Assembly (NCBI GenBank): GCA_964497185.1
Contig: CAZCBX010000004.1
Coordinates: 85,026 to 149,025, forward strand
Direction of reading: 5' to 3'
Source of the DNA: CAZCBX01 sp964497185
Lineage (GTDB): Bacteria > Bdellovibrionota_G > JALEGL01 > JAGRMV01
Length of the DNA stretch: 64,000 bases
Shown here one piece after another: positions 51,602-59,959 of this stretch (position 1 is its first letter; each line of letters opens with the position of its first letter). Under the pieces are notes generated by a model. The model worked only from the letters and a program-made list of their open reading frames with translations. It had not been told where the DNA came from and searched no databases. Position numbers and translations under genes: made by a program.

Positions 51602-51758
51602 AGGGCGCAGGTGTCGCCCCGGGGACAACGTGTAGCGCTGTCTGAGCAACTCAATATATCGCCCCGAAGAAAGACTTATCAATGAAATCGTAATGCATTT
51701 AAAAACGAAGGACGCCCGCGAGTCCGCGAAACGTTTCCCCGGGGCGTGCACCTCGCCA
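51602..51758. repeat. Long imperfect inverted repeat or structured RNA
   Basis: Arms around GCAGGTGTCGCCCCGGGGACAACG (51607-51630) and its partner in 51727-51756 pair over about 28 bases with a few mismatches, centred on GCCCCGGGG. The 93-base interior contains a second stem, GGAC-GCCCGCGA-GTCC (51710-51725). It could be a structured RNA gene or a palindromic mobile remnant. I cannot match it to a known family. Confidence 0.55.
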
Positions 51759-51787
51759 CAAATCTTATTTAAAAAACGAAAAAAAAC

Positions 51788-52825
51788 CTAAGCCAAATCC
51801 AACAAAACTTTGCCAAACACTTGCCGCGACTCAACATACGCATGCGCTTTGGCCGCATCTTTCAGCGGAAAAATTCGATCGATCACCGGCACCAACACAG
51901 ATCGACCCACCAGCGCCATGACATCGGCCAGTTCTTGATCGGTGCCCATGGTGGAGCCTTTGATTTGTAGCTGACGAAAAAAAATGTGGCGCAAATCTTC
52001 GTCGGGCGTGTAGCCGTCGGTGGCACCGCACGTCACCAAAGTGCCTCCGTTGCGTAACGATTTGAGCAGTGGAATCCATTGTCGGCCCCCTACGTGGTCG
52101 ATGATGAGGTCCACACCCCGTTTTTGGGTAAGGTCTTTGATGGCATGGTTGATGGGGGTGTCTCGGTAGGCAATGACGTCTTGAACGGGGAGTATGTCTT
52201 TGGCTTTTTGAATTTTATCGGCACTGCTAGCGGTGGTGAAAACCTTGGCGCCGAAATGGTGGGCGATTTGAATGGCCGCCATGCCCACGCCAGAGCCTGC
52301 CCCCATAACCAATACAGTCTGAGCTGGTTGAACATGGCCCTGTGTAACCACCATGCGCCATGCGGTTTGGTATACCAGGGGTGCGGCTGCAGCGATGCTT
52401 AAGTCTAGGCTTTCAGGCACCTTGCGCAGCTGTTTGGCCGGCAATACGATTTCTTGGGCGTAGGTTCCGTCGGTTTCACGGCCAATCAAAGCGTGTTTGC
52501 GACAGAGGCTTTTTTGATCCTGCAGACAAAATTCACATTCGCCGCAGCCGTAGCCTGGGTCCATGTAGACACGATCGCCTACGGCAAAATGGCGAACGTG
52601 TTTGCCGACTTCGAGAATGGTGCCTGCACCATCGCATCCGGGGGTGTGGGGGAGAGGGGAAGAAACACCGGGCAAGCCGCGGCGGAAATGGATGTCGGTG
52701 TGGTTGACACTGGCATAAGCCAGGCGAATTTTTACATCATCGGATTGACTTAAAGCTGGGGAGGGTGCCTGTTCCAGTTGAAGGACTTCGGGGCCGCCCA
52801 AAGTGGTGTATCGAATGCGCTGCAT
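51788..52825 (-). CDS. Zinc-binding alcohol dehydrogenase / quinone oxidoreductase (MDR family)
   Basis: The 345-residue medium-chain dehydrogenase has an N-terminal GroES-like domain with PGCDGAGTILEVG and the structural zinc lobe CGECEFCLQDQKSLC. A Rossmann domain follows with GAGSGVGMAAIQIAHHFGA for NAD(P)H. Its substrate is not predictable from sequence. It resembles NADPH:quinone reductase-like enzymes with an added zinc lobe. Confidence 0.9.
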   Translation of the reverse strand: MQRIRYTTLGGPEVLQLEQAPSPALSQSDDVKIRLAYASVNHTDIHFRRGLPGVSSPLPHTPGCDGAGTILEVGKHVRHFAVGDRVYMDPGYGCGECEFCLQDQKSLCRKHALIGRETDGTYAQEIVLPAKQLRKVPESLDLSIAAAAPLVYQTAWRMVVTQGHVQPAQTVLVMGAGSGVGMAAIQIAHHFGAKVFTTASSADKIQKAKDILPVQDVIAYRDTPINHAIKDLTQKRGVDLIIDHVGGRQWIPLLKSLRNGGTLVTCGATDGYTPDEDLRHIFFRQLQIKGSTMGTDQELADVMALVGRSVLVPVIDRIFPLKDAAKAHAYVESRQVFGKVLLDLA

Positions 52826-52866
52826 GGGTTATGCGCTATCAAAATGCGGCATGGGTGGCAAATGAT

Positions 52867-54204
52867 CTAATTGGCGGAAACTTCACAGGGTGCGCCGACA
52901 TTGCATACTTTTATTTCTTCTTGTTTTTTATCAGCGGTTGGCGATGGTTGCGTTTTTTGAGTGTAGTCGATGACTTTATGGCTTAAAACGCGAAAGCGCT
53001 TGCCAAATGTTTCCACCACGTACAGGTGTTGGTCTTGATGTTCTGCTGTGGCCACATCAAAGAAATGGAACAAGCCATCCTCGTTTTTCTCAAAGTCTTT
53101 TTCTTCGAGCAAAATGCAATTTTCAGCCGTGCGGGAGGACGGGTCAGCGGTGCTTCCCCCGGCGCTGCTGGCGAGTCTAATTTCATGACTGCGAAGCCAT
53201 TGTTGATCTTCGGTTTCACCTTCACTGTCGGCGATGAATTCAGATCCAGCTTCGATGTTTTTTAATTTGGTTTCGGATATGACGTAGCCAATGGTGGCTG
53301 TGTGAATGCCGCTGGGGGGCAGTGCCAAACTAGGGCTCAACAATAAATCAACTGTGAGGTCATCGTAATTAAACAAATAGCCAATTTCGTGTTCAGGCTT
53401 GGGGGATTCAAAAGATATTTGTTGGTGATGAATGCACTCAATGTTTTTATCGGGACCCATTTTTAAAATGTAAACAAACTTGCCTTGATCGGCACGGCTC
53501 AACAGATTTTTTCTCCAGCGATGGGTTTTTTTATCAGGGTGGGCTTCAAATTGCGTGGGATCCAATGTTTGCACCCCAAGTGCGGTCCAATCTAGGTTTT
53601 CATCGTCCATATTGATGGCCGTTTCGGTTACCAAATATCCCAAAGCGACGCTGCCATCCGCATCCAACATGCTTTGGTCAACGAGCAGGGCTGCCATGGT
53701 TGCGTCTTGGTCATCTTGAATAACAATGTCCACAGTTGAGGCAGATTTTTCGGCATTGAGGCAAGTAACTTTTTCAGGAAACTCGATCATATCGCTGGTT
53801 TGTTTTTCATTGTCTGCTGAAACAAGTTGAATATAAAATTTTCGCTCTTCGTTGAGATTCATCGAAAAGTTTTCCATGGTCCATGGGTTTTCGGTGACTT
53901 CAATTTTTTCTTTGGTTTTGTGCTCATCTTGAGACGAAGACATGAACACCTGGACTTTGGCGTTTTCGTCTTTGGAGGACCATTTTAATGACACCAAGCC
54001 CACACAGTGACCATCGGCAACGGGCATGTTGCTTTTTAATTTTAAGTCGGTGGGTGGGGCCATGGTTTCAGATCCAGGCGTTTCGGTTCCAGTCTCTCCC
54101 AACGCGCCGTCGGTTTCCGACCGGGTCGAATTATTGTTGCAGCCACCCCACACCAATAGCGTGAGTAGCAAGAAAAGCGTTGGATAAGGTCGTCTTAAAG
54201 TCAT
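52867..54204 (-). CDS. Large lipoprotein of unknown function
   Basis: The 445-residue protein has lipobox VWGGC (Cys22), a Thr/Glu/Gly-rich linker, then a beta-sandwich-like segment (VGLVSLKWSSKDENAKVQVF, about residues 68-130). Longer mixed regions follow, with a short repeat of the motif GYLVTETAIN / GYVISETKLKN near residues 190 and 310. The two GY-[LV]-[VI]-[ST]-ET stretches suggest an internal duplication. No family recognised. It is divergent from the gene at 54265. Confidence 0.7.
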   Translation of the reverse strand: MTLRRPYPTLFLLLTLLVWGGCNNNSTRSETDGALGETGTETPGSETMAPPTDLKLKSNMPVADGHCVGLVSLKWSSKDENAKVQVFMSSSQDEHKTKEKIEVTENPWTMENFSMNLNEERKFYIQLVSADNEKQTSDMIEFPEKVTCLNAEKSASTVDIVIQDDQDATMAALLVDQSMLDADGSVALGYLVTETAINMDDENLDWTALGVQTLDPTQFEAHPDKKTHRWRKNLLSRADQGKFVYILKMGPDKNIECIHHQQISFESPKPEHEIGYLFNYDDLTVDLLLSPSLALPPSGIHTATIGYVISETKLKNIEAGSEFIADSEGETEDQQWLRSHEIRLASSAGGSTADPSSRTAENCILLEEKDFEKNEDGLFHFFDVATAEHQDQHLYVVETFGKRFRVLSHKVIDYTQKTQPSPTADKKQEEIKVCNVGAPCEVSAN

Positions 54205-54264
54205 AATTTTGATATCTTTCGTATAATGAATGTACGCCAGAAATATAAAATAATTTAGCGCGAC

Positions 54265-54702
54265 ATGTCAATCGTAAAAAAACCCATTTATCATCATAGC
54301 TTACAAACGTCTTCTGATAGCGTTTGCACGCATGTATGGCAAGACGCTTCTGAGAAAAAAATACTGATTCAAAACCCTGGATATGCGCAAGTGTCTGATA
54401 TTGAAGCATTGGTGGCTTGGCAGACTTACGAAATTCATATGATGGTCACCCATGTGAGTTTAGACACATGTGCTCGGTTGGCTTCGCTAAAAAGCGCCAT
54501 GAATGGTTGTTTGCATATTCACCAGCGTCAACTTCAGTACTTTCATCGTCTTTCTCAACTGGCTCGCAAAGCCAACGTTTGTGAAGTGTATAAGCCCCAT
54601 GCGCAGCATATTTATATATCAGAAAAAGGATTCTTGCGTGGATGGAAGCAGTGGTCTTACCATGTGCAACAGGATCGTTTTGATGTGAAGTATGATGGCT
54701 GA
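54265..54702 (+). CDS. Hypothetical cytoplasmic protein
   Basis: The 145-residue protein has no signal or membrane helix and contains four cysteines and many histidines and aromatics in its C-terminal half (HIHQRQLQYFHRLSQ). I do not recognise the family. It precedes the DUF2203-like gene by 78 bases on the same strand. Confidence 0.55.
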   Translation: MSIVKKPIYHHSLQTSSDSVCTHVWQDASEKKILIQNPGYAQVSDIEALVAWQTYEIHMMVTHVSLDTCARLASLKSAMNGCLHIHQRQLQYFHRLSQLARKANVCEVYKPHAQHIYISEKGFLRGWKQWSYHVQQDRFDVKYDG

Positions 54703-54780
54703 TCTTTGAGCGCTTTGTTTTTTTAAATGATTTCTGGTAGATAAGAAAAACACTTTTTTATCGGTTGTGAAGGATTGACC

Positions 54781-55176
54781 ATGCATACATCTTCCATTGA
54801 GCTCGAAACCCGTGACAATGTCACGTATATTAAACGACCGCGTCGTTTTACTTTGGAAGAGGCCAATGTGTTTTTGCCTTCCATTGTGAAACTTACCACC
54901 GAAGCCATTGAAAAAGTTCAGCCTTTGATGAAAAAACTCCAAGATCCGCGCAATCTTGAAGATAAAAAACTCGTGACCATTCAAATTCAGCAAACCGTAG
55001 CCCACTGGACCGATCAGGTCCTTTGTTTCGGTGCGCAAACCCGTGGTTTGTGGATGGTTGAATTTGAAACAGGCACCAATTTCTTCAATTGGTCGTATGG
55101 TGAGAAAGAGATCATGTATCAGCGTGATTACAATCAGTCGTTTGATCAAAGAACGTTGATTGAAAAAACAAGTTAA
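54781..55176 (+). CDS. DUF2203-like protein
   Basis: The 131-residue protein has the FTLEEANVFLPSIVKL start typical of DUF2203. The C-terminal part corresponds to the family pattern of a hydrophobic VEF strand, a WSYGE segment and a final ...DQRTLI, but several normally conserved residues (the VDFP and LCW motifs) are changed. Function is unknown. AAGGA lies before the ATG, and a hairpin terminator follows at 55214. Confidence 0.6.
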   Translation: MHTSSIELETRDNVTYIKRPRRFTLEEANVFLPSIVKLTTEAIEKVQPLMKKLQDPRNLEDKKLVTIQIQQTVAHWTDQVLCFGAQTRGLWMVEFETGTNFFNWSYGEKEIMYQRDYNQSFDQRTLIEKTS

Positions 55177-55213
55177 GACAAATTGTCGATCAAAAAATAG
55201 TTTCTTATTACAA

Positions 55214-55246
55214 CAAAGGGGACGTGATGGTTTCACGTCCCCTTTG
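55214..55246. terminator. Hairpin terminator between convergent genes
   Basis: CAAAGGGGACGTGA (55214-55227) pairs perfectly with TCACGTCCCCTTTG (55233-55246) around a five-base loop. TGTGTT follows on the plus strand. It probably serves the DUF2203-like gene and perhaps the opposite membrane-protein gene. Confidence 0.8.
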
Positions 55247-55290
55247 TGTGTTGGATCGCATTTCGACCCAACGAAATTCAATAAGTTGCC

Positions 55291-55872
55291 TTATCGATTT
55301 CGAAAAGTGATGGAATCGCTAAAGTCTGTCCCTTTATCACGATGCTCTCCACCTTTTGCAGCTGCAAACCAAGCGGCGGCACCTGCCAAAAGTGTGGTGG
55401 CGGTCATGGTAAAGGCAAAAATAACCAGCTTGTTTTTTTCAGGGTTGGTTAAATTTGTAGGATCTTCATAAGAATCTGTGGCCAATGCAACATAAGTCGC
55501 AAACGCTGCCGCAATGCCCACCATCACCATGATTAACACATGACTGAAAGCCCAAGTGATCAGACCAGAAAATCCGTCACGCAGTTCAGTGTCATGTACG
55601 GGTGCTCCTGCGGTAGGAGTTCTTAAGCGGCCAGCAATGTAACCTCCACCCAAGGAGGAAAGAAGCTGAATCCATAAAATCCATACGCCAATGGCGATCA
55701 CGCCCCATTTTGCAATGGAGGGGTCTTCACGCAATGGCACCATGGCAGAAAGGCCCAGGGCGTTACCAAATTGCGTTAACACAAGGGTAAGCGCAATGGT
55801 AAACAGTGTGCCTGCTGCTACTGGGCCCCACTGAAATCGTGAGGTTTGGTAGTTTTGAGTAGGTATATCCAT
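55291..55872 (-). CDS. Four-helix membrane protein of unknown function
   Basis: The 193-residue protein has about four membrane helices: residues 18-38, 58-78 with the GGGYIAGRLR glycine motif, 105-125, and 145-168. The C-terminus is charged and cytoplasmic. The pattern with RFQWGPVAAGTLFT at the start is shared by small YrzE/PhnA-like membrane proteins in proteobacteria. It follows a 24-residue membrane peptide gene on the same strand. Confidence 0.75.
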   Translation of the reverse strand: MDIPTQNYQTSRFQWGPVAAGTLFTIALTLVLTQFGNALGLSAMVPLREDPSIAKWGVIAIGVWILWIQLLSSLGGGYIAGRLRTPTAGAPVHDTELRDGFSGLITWAFSHVLIMVMVGIAAAFATYVALATDSYEDPTNLTNPEKNKLVIFAFTMTATTLLAGAAAWFAAAKGGEHRDKGTDFSDSITFRNR

Positions 55873-55881
55873 GGCGGGATC

Positions 55882-55956
55882 CTAAGCTAGACCAATAAAT
55901 GACAAGATTGCAATCACAACAACGACCAATCCAACGATATAAATAATTTGATTCAC
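55882..55956 (-). CDS. 24-residue single-helix membrane peptide
   Basis: A GTG start at 55956 is preceded by AAGGAG six bases upstream, and the frame stops at TAG (55882-55884). The product is one hydrophobic helix starting MNQIIYIVGLVV and ending SFIGLA. Similar tiny IYIVGLVV peptides are annotated in many proteobacteria, often near other small membrane proteins. It lies ten bases before the 193-residue membrane protein and is probably co-transcribed. Confidence 0.7.
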   Translation of the reverse strand: MNQIIYIVGLVVVVIAILSFIGLA

Positions 55957-56172
55957 AATAAACTCCTTTGTTTACTTTTGATAATGTTACGTACAATTAC
56001 GTGTGTACCTAAAAGGATTATCGGGGTTTATGGGAAGCGTCTTCTGACCAAAGTTAGCTAAACGTCCATAAAGGCGGTAAATTTTTCTACAAATAAACCG
56101 ATAGAGGCAAAAATGCATGCTGATGATGACCGCATAAGGCAGCCATCGAGTGCGTTTGCTTTAGCGCAAAAC

Positions 56173-57327
56173 TTAATCGCGGTCGCGGATGGGAATGAAC
56201 TTTTTATCTCTTTCGCCAATAAAAATCTGTGTAGGTCGAAATAGACGGTTGTCTTCCATTTGCTCGATCCAATGCGCCAACCAACCGGCGGTTCGTGAGG
56301 CTGCAAAAATCGGCGTAAACAAATCGGTTTCAAACCCTAAAATTCGGTAGACCAATCCAGAGAAAAAGTCGACGTTGGGATAGATGCCTTTGCTGTTGAG
56401 TTTTTCGCCGGTGACTTTTTCAAGTTCCAAGGCAATGTCCAAAAGATTGTTATCATTTTGTTTGGCAAAAAGATCGCGTGCAATGTCTTGCAATACAAAC
56501 GAACGAGGGTCTTTGGTTTTGTACACACGATGACCAATGCCCATGATTTTTTCTTTGTTGGCCACTTTCTTTTCTACAAACGGGCGAACGTGGTGCACCG
56601 AACCAATTTCCTCAAGCATTTTTAATACGCGCTCGTTGGCGCCGCCGTGCAAGGGGCCATACAGTGTGCCCACACCTGCTGAGAGTGAAGTGTAGGGACT
56701 GGTCATGGTGGCTGCAGTCACCAGCGTGCTGAATGTGGAGGCATTGATGGTGTGTTCGGCATGCAAAATTAAGCATACGTCAAATACTTTGGTTTGCTCT
56801 TGCGTGGGTTTTTCATCATTGAGCATGTACAAAAAGTTGGCCGCATGTGAAAGCGATGGGTCTGGATCCACAATGTCCAAACCTTTGCGGTAGCGGTCAA
56901 ATGCGGTGATCAAGGAAGGAACCCGTGCCAAGATTTTCAGAATGGCTTGTTGGTTGCGGTCTTCCAGGCGCACATTGGAATAAGGATCAAACAAGCCCAA
57001 CGCGCAAACCATAGTTTGCAATACGCTCATGGGATGCCCTTCTTTGGGCAGCGTACGAATGACGTTTTTGATGTCATCCGATAGCTTGCGTTTGGAGGCT
57101 AGATCATCTTGAAAACTTTTCAGTTCGTTCTGATTGGGCAAACGGCCGTACAAAAGAAGGTATGCGACTTCTTCAAAAGTAGAATGCTCGCATAGGTCCT
57201 CGATGCGGTAGCCGCGGTATTCTAAGATACCTTCGACGCCGTCAATAAAGGAGATTTTGGATCGGCATGCAGGAATGCCTTCCATGCCGGGACGATACAG
57301 TTGTTCTTTGGTTAATTCTTGTGTCAT
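56173..57327 (-). CDS. gltA: Citrate synthase
   Basis: Citrate synthase makes citrate from oxaloacetate and acetyl-CoA. The 384-residue protein (ATG 57327) has the catalytic segments LHGGANERVLKML and GIGHRVYKTKDPR, and the later aspartate region ...VDFFSGLVYRILGF. It is of the short, type I dimeric form. It lies 72 bases downstream of the etfQO gene on the same strand, so both may be co-transcribed in a respiratory operon. Confidence 0.95.
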   Translation of the reverse strand: MTQELTKEQLYRPGMEGIPACRSKISFIDGVEGILEYRGYRIEDLCEHSTFEEVAYLLLYGRLPNQNELKSFQDDLASKRKLSDDIKNVIRTLPKEGHPMSVLQTMVCALGLFDPYSNVRLEDRNQQAILKILARVPSLITAFDRYRKGLDIVDPDPSLSHAANFLYMLNDEKPTQEQTKVFDVCLILHAEHTINASTFSTLVTAATMTSPYTSLSAGVGTLYGPLHGGANERVLKMLEEIGSVHHVRPFVEKKVANKEKIMGIGHRVYKTKDPRSFVLQDIARDLFAKQNDNNLLDIALELEKVTGEKLNSKGIYPNVDFFSGLVYRILGFETDLFTPIFAASRTAGWLAHWIEQMEDNRLFRPTQIFIGERDKKFIPIRDRD

Positions 57328-57399
57328 TTGCCACACGTTGTAGCGCTAAGTGCGGGTTAGGGCAAGGAAAATCGGGTGGCAAGCCCAAAAAGCGCTGCT

Positions 57400-59082
57400 T
57401 TACATGTTGTTGTAGTTGGGTCCACCGCCGGATTCGGGTGGCGTCCATAAAATGTTGTCTTCGGGACAATTGATGTCACAGGTTTGGCAGTGGACGCAGT
57501 TGGTGAAGTTGACTTGCAAGAAGGGTTCGCCATCTTTTTCTTGCATGTCATAGACCTTGGCAGGGCAAAAACGGTTGCAAGGGTATCGATAGGTTTCGAT
57601 GCAAGTGTCATAGCATCGTTTGGTATCATGGATTTTAAGATGGCTTTGCTGATCTTCTTCATGCACCGTTCCAGAATTGTAAACAGACGTTAATTTGTCC
57701 ACGCGTGTTGAGCTCTCGACGGGTTTTGGCAGGGGCTCGTCTTTTGAGCCGTACCGCTGCGCAACGGTGTCATAAGATTCACGGTCTAGGTGTTTGACCG
57801 GCATGGGGTCCAAAAAACCTCGCCCGCCAGTGATGGTTTGTAGACCAATGTGCATAAACGCCGTGGGGATGCCTGTGGTTAAGGCTTGGTGGGTGTTGCG
57901 TGCTTTGAAAATGTCTTTGCCTTCATCGGTTTGAAGAAAACGCTCGGGATAATCCTCTAGGTTGGCTTTGGTAAAGTCTTTGCCATCTTTGAGGCAAGCA
58001 AACATGGATTTGGCCGCTTCGATGCCTGAGCGCATGCCCACATGAATGCCTTTGAGCCGAGCAATGTCGATCAGTTGGCCGGATTCACCCACGATGCATC
58101 CGCCATCAAAAACCAGTTGGGGCATGGAGTAAAAACCACCTGCTGAAATGGCTTTGGCACCATAGGCTACCTGTTTGCCGCCTTCAATCATGTCGGCAAT
58201 GAGGGGATGGGTTTTAAGTTTTTGAAGTTCTTCGTAGGGCTCAAGAAATGGATCGGCATAATCCAAACCAACCACCAGCCCAATGACCAGCAAATTGTCT
58301 TTCATGCCATAGACAAATGAGCCGCCCACGGTTTTGCGATCAAGCGGATACCCCAGGGTGTGAATGACCAGTCCCGGTTCAACGCCCTTGGGGCATTCCC
58401 AAATTTCTTTGACCCCGGTTTCAAAAATCGCCGGGTGCGTGCCTTCCAAGCCCAAGGTGGGAATGAGTTGTTTGGTTAAATAACCGCGCACGCCTTCGCC
58501 AAACACGGTGCATTTGGCTTGGATGTCCATGCCCAATTCAAAATTGGGTTTACGCTCGCCTTTGGCGTCAATGCCTTTGTCACCGCAGCGCACGCCTGTA
58601 ACCCGGGAGCGGTCTTCGTTGTAAAGCACTTCCACGCCTGTAAAGCCTGGAAAAACCTCAATGCCCAGTTCCATGGCTTGTTCGCCAAGCCAGGCGGTAA
58701 ATTTGGACAAAGAAGCAACGTAATTGCCATCGTTGTGAAATTGAGGCGGGAGAATGGGAAATTTAAACTGGCCTTTTTCAGACAGCGCATACACCGCTTC
58801 ACTCGTGACGGGGGATTCGAAGGGGCATTGACGGCTTTCAAAATCCGGAAACAATTCTTTTAACGGGCCCGGATTGATTACGGCGCCTGATACTTGATGG
58901 CCGCCTAGTTCACTGGCTTTTTCAATGACCACAATCATGGGTTCTTCCATGGGGGTGTCACTGCTTTGATTGTGCGTGTCGATTTGTTGTTTGAGTTTAA
59001 TGGCGGCAGCCAAATTTGCTGGACCTGCGCCGACAAAAAGAAAATCGACTTCCAATACTTCCCGTTCTGACTCGTTACTCAT
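57400..59082 (-). CDS. Electron transfer flavoprotein-ubiquinone oxidoreductase
   Basis: ETF-QO passes electrons from ETF (beta-oxidation and amino-acid dehydrogenases) to ubiquinone at the membrane. The 560-residue protein has the FAD dinucleotide motif FLFVGAGPANLAAAIKL, a membrane-association and quinone region in the middle, and a C-terminal 4Fe-4S domain with NCVHCQTCDINCPEDN. It is complete. The matching ETF genes are not in the window. Confidence 0.95.
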   Translation of the reverse strand: MSNESEREVLEVDFLFVGAGPANLAAAIKLKQQIDTHNQSSDTPMEEPMIVVIEKASELGGHQVSGAVINPGPLKELFPDFESRQCPFESPVTSEAVYALSEKGQFKFPILPPQFHNDGNYVASLSKFTAWLGEQAMELGIEVFPGFTGVEVLYNEDRSRVTGVRCGDKGIDAKGERKPNFELGMDIQAKCTVFGEGVRGYLTKQLIPTLGLEGTHPAIFETGVKEIWECPKGVEPGLVIHTLGYPLDRKTVGGSFVYGMKDNLLVIGLVVGLDYADPFLEPYEELQKLKTHPLIADMIEGGKQVAYGAKAISAGGFYSMPQLVFDGGCIVGESGQLIDIARLKGIHVGMRSGIEAAKSMFACLKDGKDFTKANLEDYPERFLQTDEGKDIFKARNTHQALTTGIPTAFMHIGLQTITGGRGFLDPMPVKHLDRESYDTVAQRYGSKDEPLPKPVESSTRVDKLTSVYNSGTVHEEDQQSHLKIHDTKRCYDTCIETYRYPCNRFCPAKVYDMQEKDGEPFLQVNFTNCVHCQTCDINCPEDNILWTPPESGGGPNYNNM

Positions 59083-59126
59083 GAAAACTTTTCTAAATCA
59101 AAATAATGGTTTACACAAGTTCAATC

Positions 59127-59768
59127 ATGTCACGAACCAAAAAAGCAATGATTTGCTTAAACGGTCAGCCCCCACAGAAAAACACGCTGCAACGTTTTAT
59201 AACGCCCACCACTCAAATCATTGCAGCCGACGGGGGATGCAACTGGCTGATGGATTATGGCATTGTCCCACATGTGGTGATTGGTGATTTGGATTCGGTG
59301 TTACCAGAGCATTTGCGCAAAATCCCTTCCATTCGAATGGAAGATCAGCACGCAACCGATTTGGAAAAAGCATTTGCGTATGCGCTAGAGCAGGGCGTGA
59401 CCCATGTTGATTTGTTGGGGATTGAAGCGGGGCGCGTGGATCATATGTTGGCCAATTTCTTTTTATTGTGGTCGTATCATCAAAAAATCAGTCTTCGTAT
59501 CTTGGGTGATCAATGGGTTGGCTATTTTTTAAAAAAACAACAAACACTATTGGCAAAAGAGGGATCGCTGGTAAGCATCATCCCATTTACGGCTTGCAGC
59601 GGAATTTTCTTGGATGGCTTTCGATACAATTTGGTGGATGCCTCGTGGCGTTTTGGAGAAGTTGGCGTGAGCAATGTGATTGAAAAGTCGCCGAGCACCA
59701 TTGCAATGAAACAAGGTAAGGCCTTGGTACTTGTTTTTGACGTAAATGCACAAATGGATGGTGGTTGA
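59127..59768 (+). CDS. Thiamine pyrophosphokinase
   Basis: TPK makes thiamine diphosphate directly from thiamine and ATP, a salvage route. From ATG 59127 the protein is 213 residues (an upstream GTG-type start at 59106 is possible). It shows IIAADGGCNWLMD, VIGDLDSV and HATDLEKAFAYAL, which form the active site, and a C-terminal beta domain. A TPP riboswitch and a candidate transporter follow directly. Confidence 0.92.
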   Translation: MSRTKKAMICLNGQPPQKNTLQRFITPTTQIIAADGGCNWLMDYGIVPHVVIGDLDSVLPEHLRKIPSIRMEDQHATDLEKAFAYALEQGVTHVDLLGIEAGRVDHMLANFFLLWSYHQKISLRILGDQWVGYFLKKQQTLLAKEGSLVSIIPFTACSGIFLDGFRYNLVDASWRFGEVGVSNVIEKSPSTIAMKQGKALVLVFDVNAQMDGG

Positions 59769-59816
59769 CATCCGTTCAAGGCTGTCGTAGTTGCAGAGAA
59801 ATTCCAGTTTTAAAAT

Positions 59817-59902
59817 TCGCGGGTGCCGCATTGGGTTGCGGCTGAGAGATGTCCATGACATCAACCGTTGTAACTTGATCCGGTTGATCCCGGCGTAAGG
59901 AG
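59817..59902 (+). promoter_or_regulatory. TPP riboswitch (THI element)
   Basis: The conserved parts are in order: CGGGTGCCG, then GGCTGAGAG (59840-59848), a variable arm (TGTCCATGACA), then ACTTGATCCGG (59873-59883) and CCCGGCGTAAGGAG. The AAGGAG at 59897-59902 is inside the closing stem, so TPP binding should hide the ribosome site and stop translation downstream. Confidence 0.93.
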
Positions 59903-59908
59903 AATGTC

Positions 59909-59959
59909 ATGCAGCGCACCTATATTATCCATCCCTTCATGATGAAAGACTTGCCATGA
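59909..59959 (+). CDS. 16-residue leader peptide coupling the riboswitch to the symporter
   Basis: The riboswitch AAGGAG is six bases from this ATG, not from the symporter ATG. The frame (MQRTYIIHPFMMKDLP) ends in TGA at 59957-59959, overlapping the symporter start (ATGA at 59956). The symporter has no ribosome site of its own, so its translation probably depends on coupling from this leader. The peptide has no recognisable function. Confidence 0.7.
   Translation: MQRTYIIHPFMMKDLP

Larger units (their letters stand above)
51438..51787. other. 350-bp intergenic region with two inverted-repeat structures
   Basis: No gene is seen. The region carries the inverted companion palindrome (51545-51569) and a long imperfect inverted repeat whose arms lie at 51602-51633 and 51727-51758 (both listed separately). 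Confidence 0.65.

Noticed and set aside
59904..59942. Alternative leader start ATG at 59904 after the TPP riboswitch
   Set aside because: It is only about two bases from the AAGGAG and its frame ends without overlapping the symporter start. The ATG at 59909 is better spaced.
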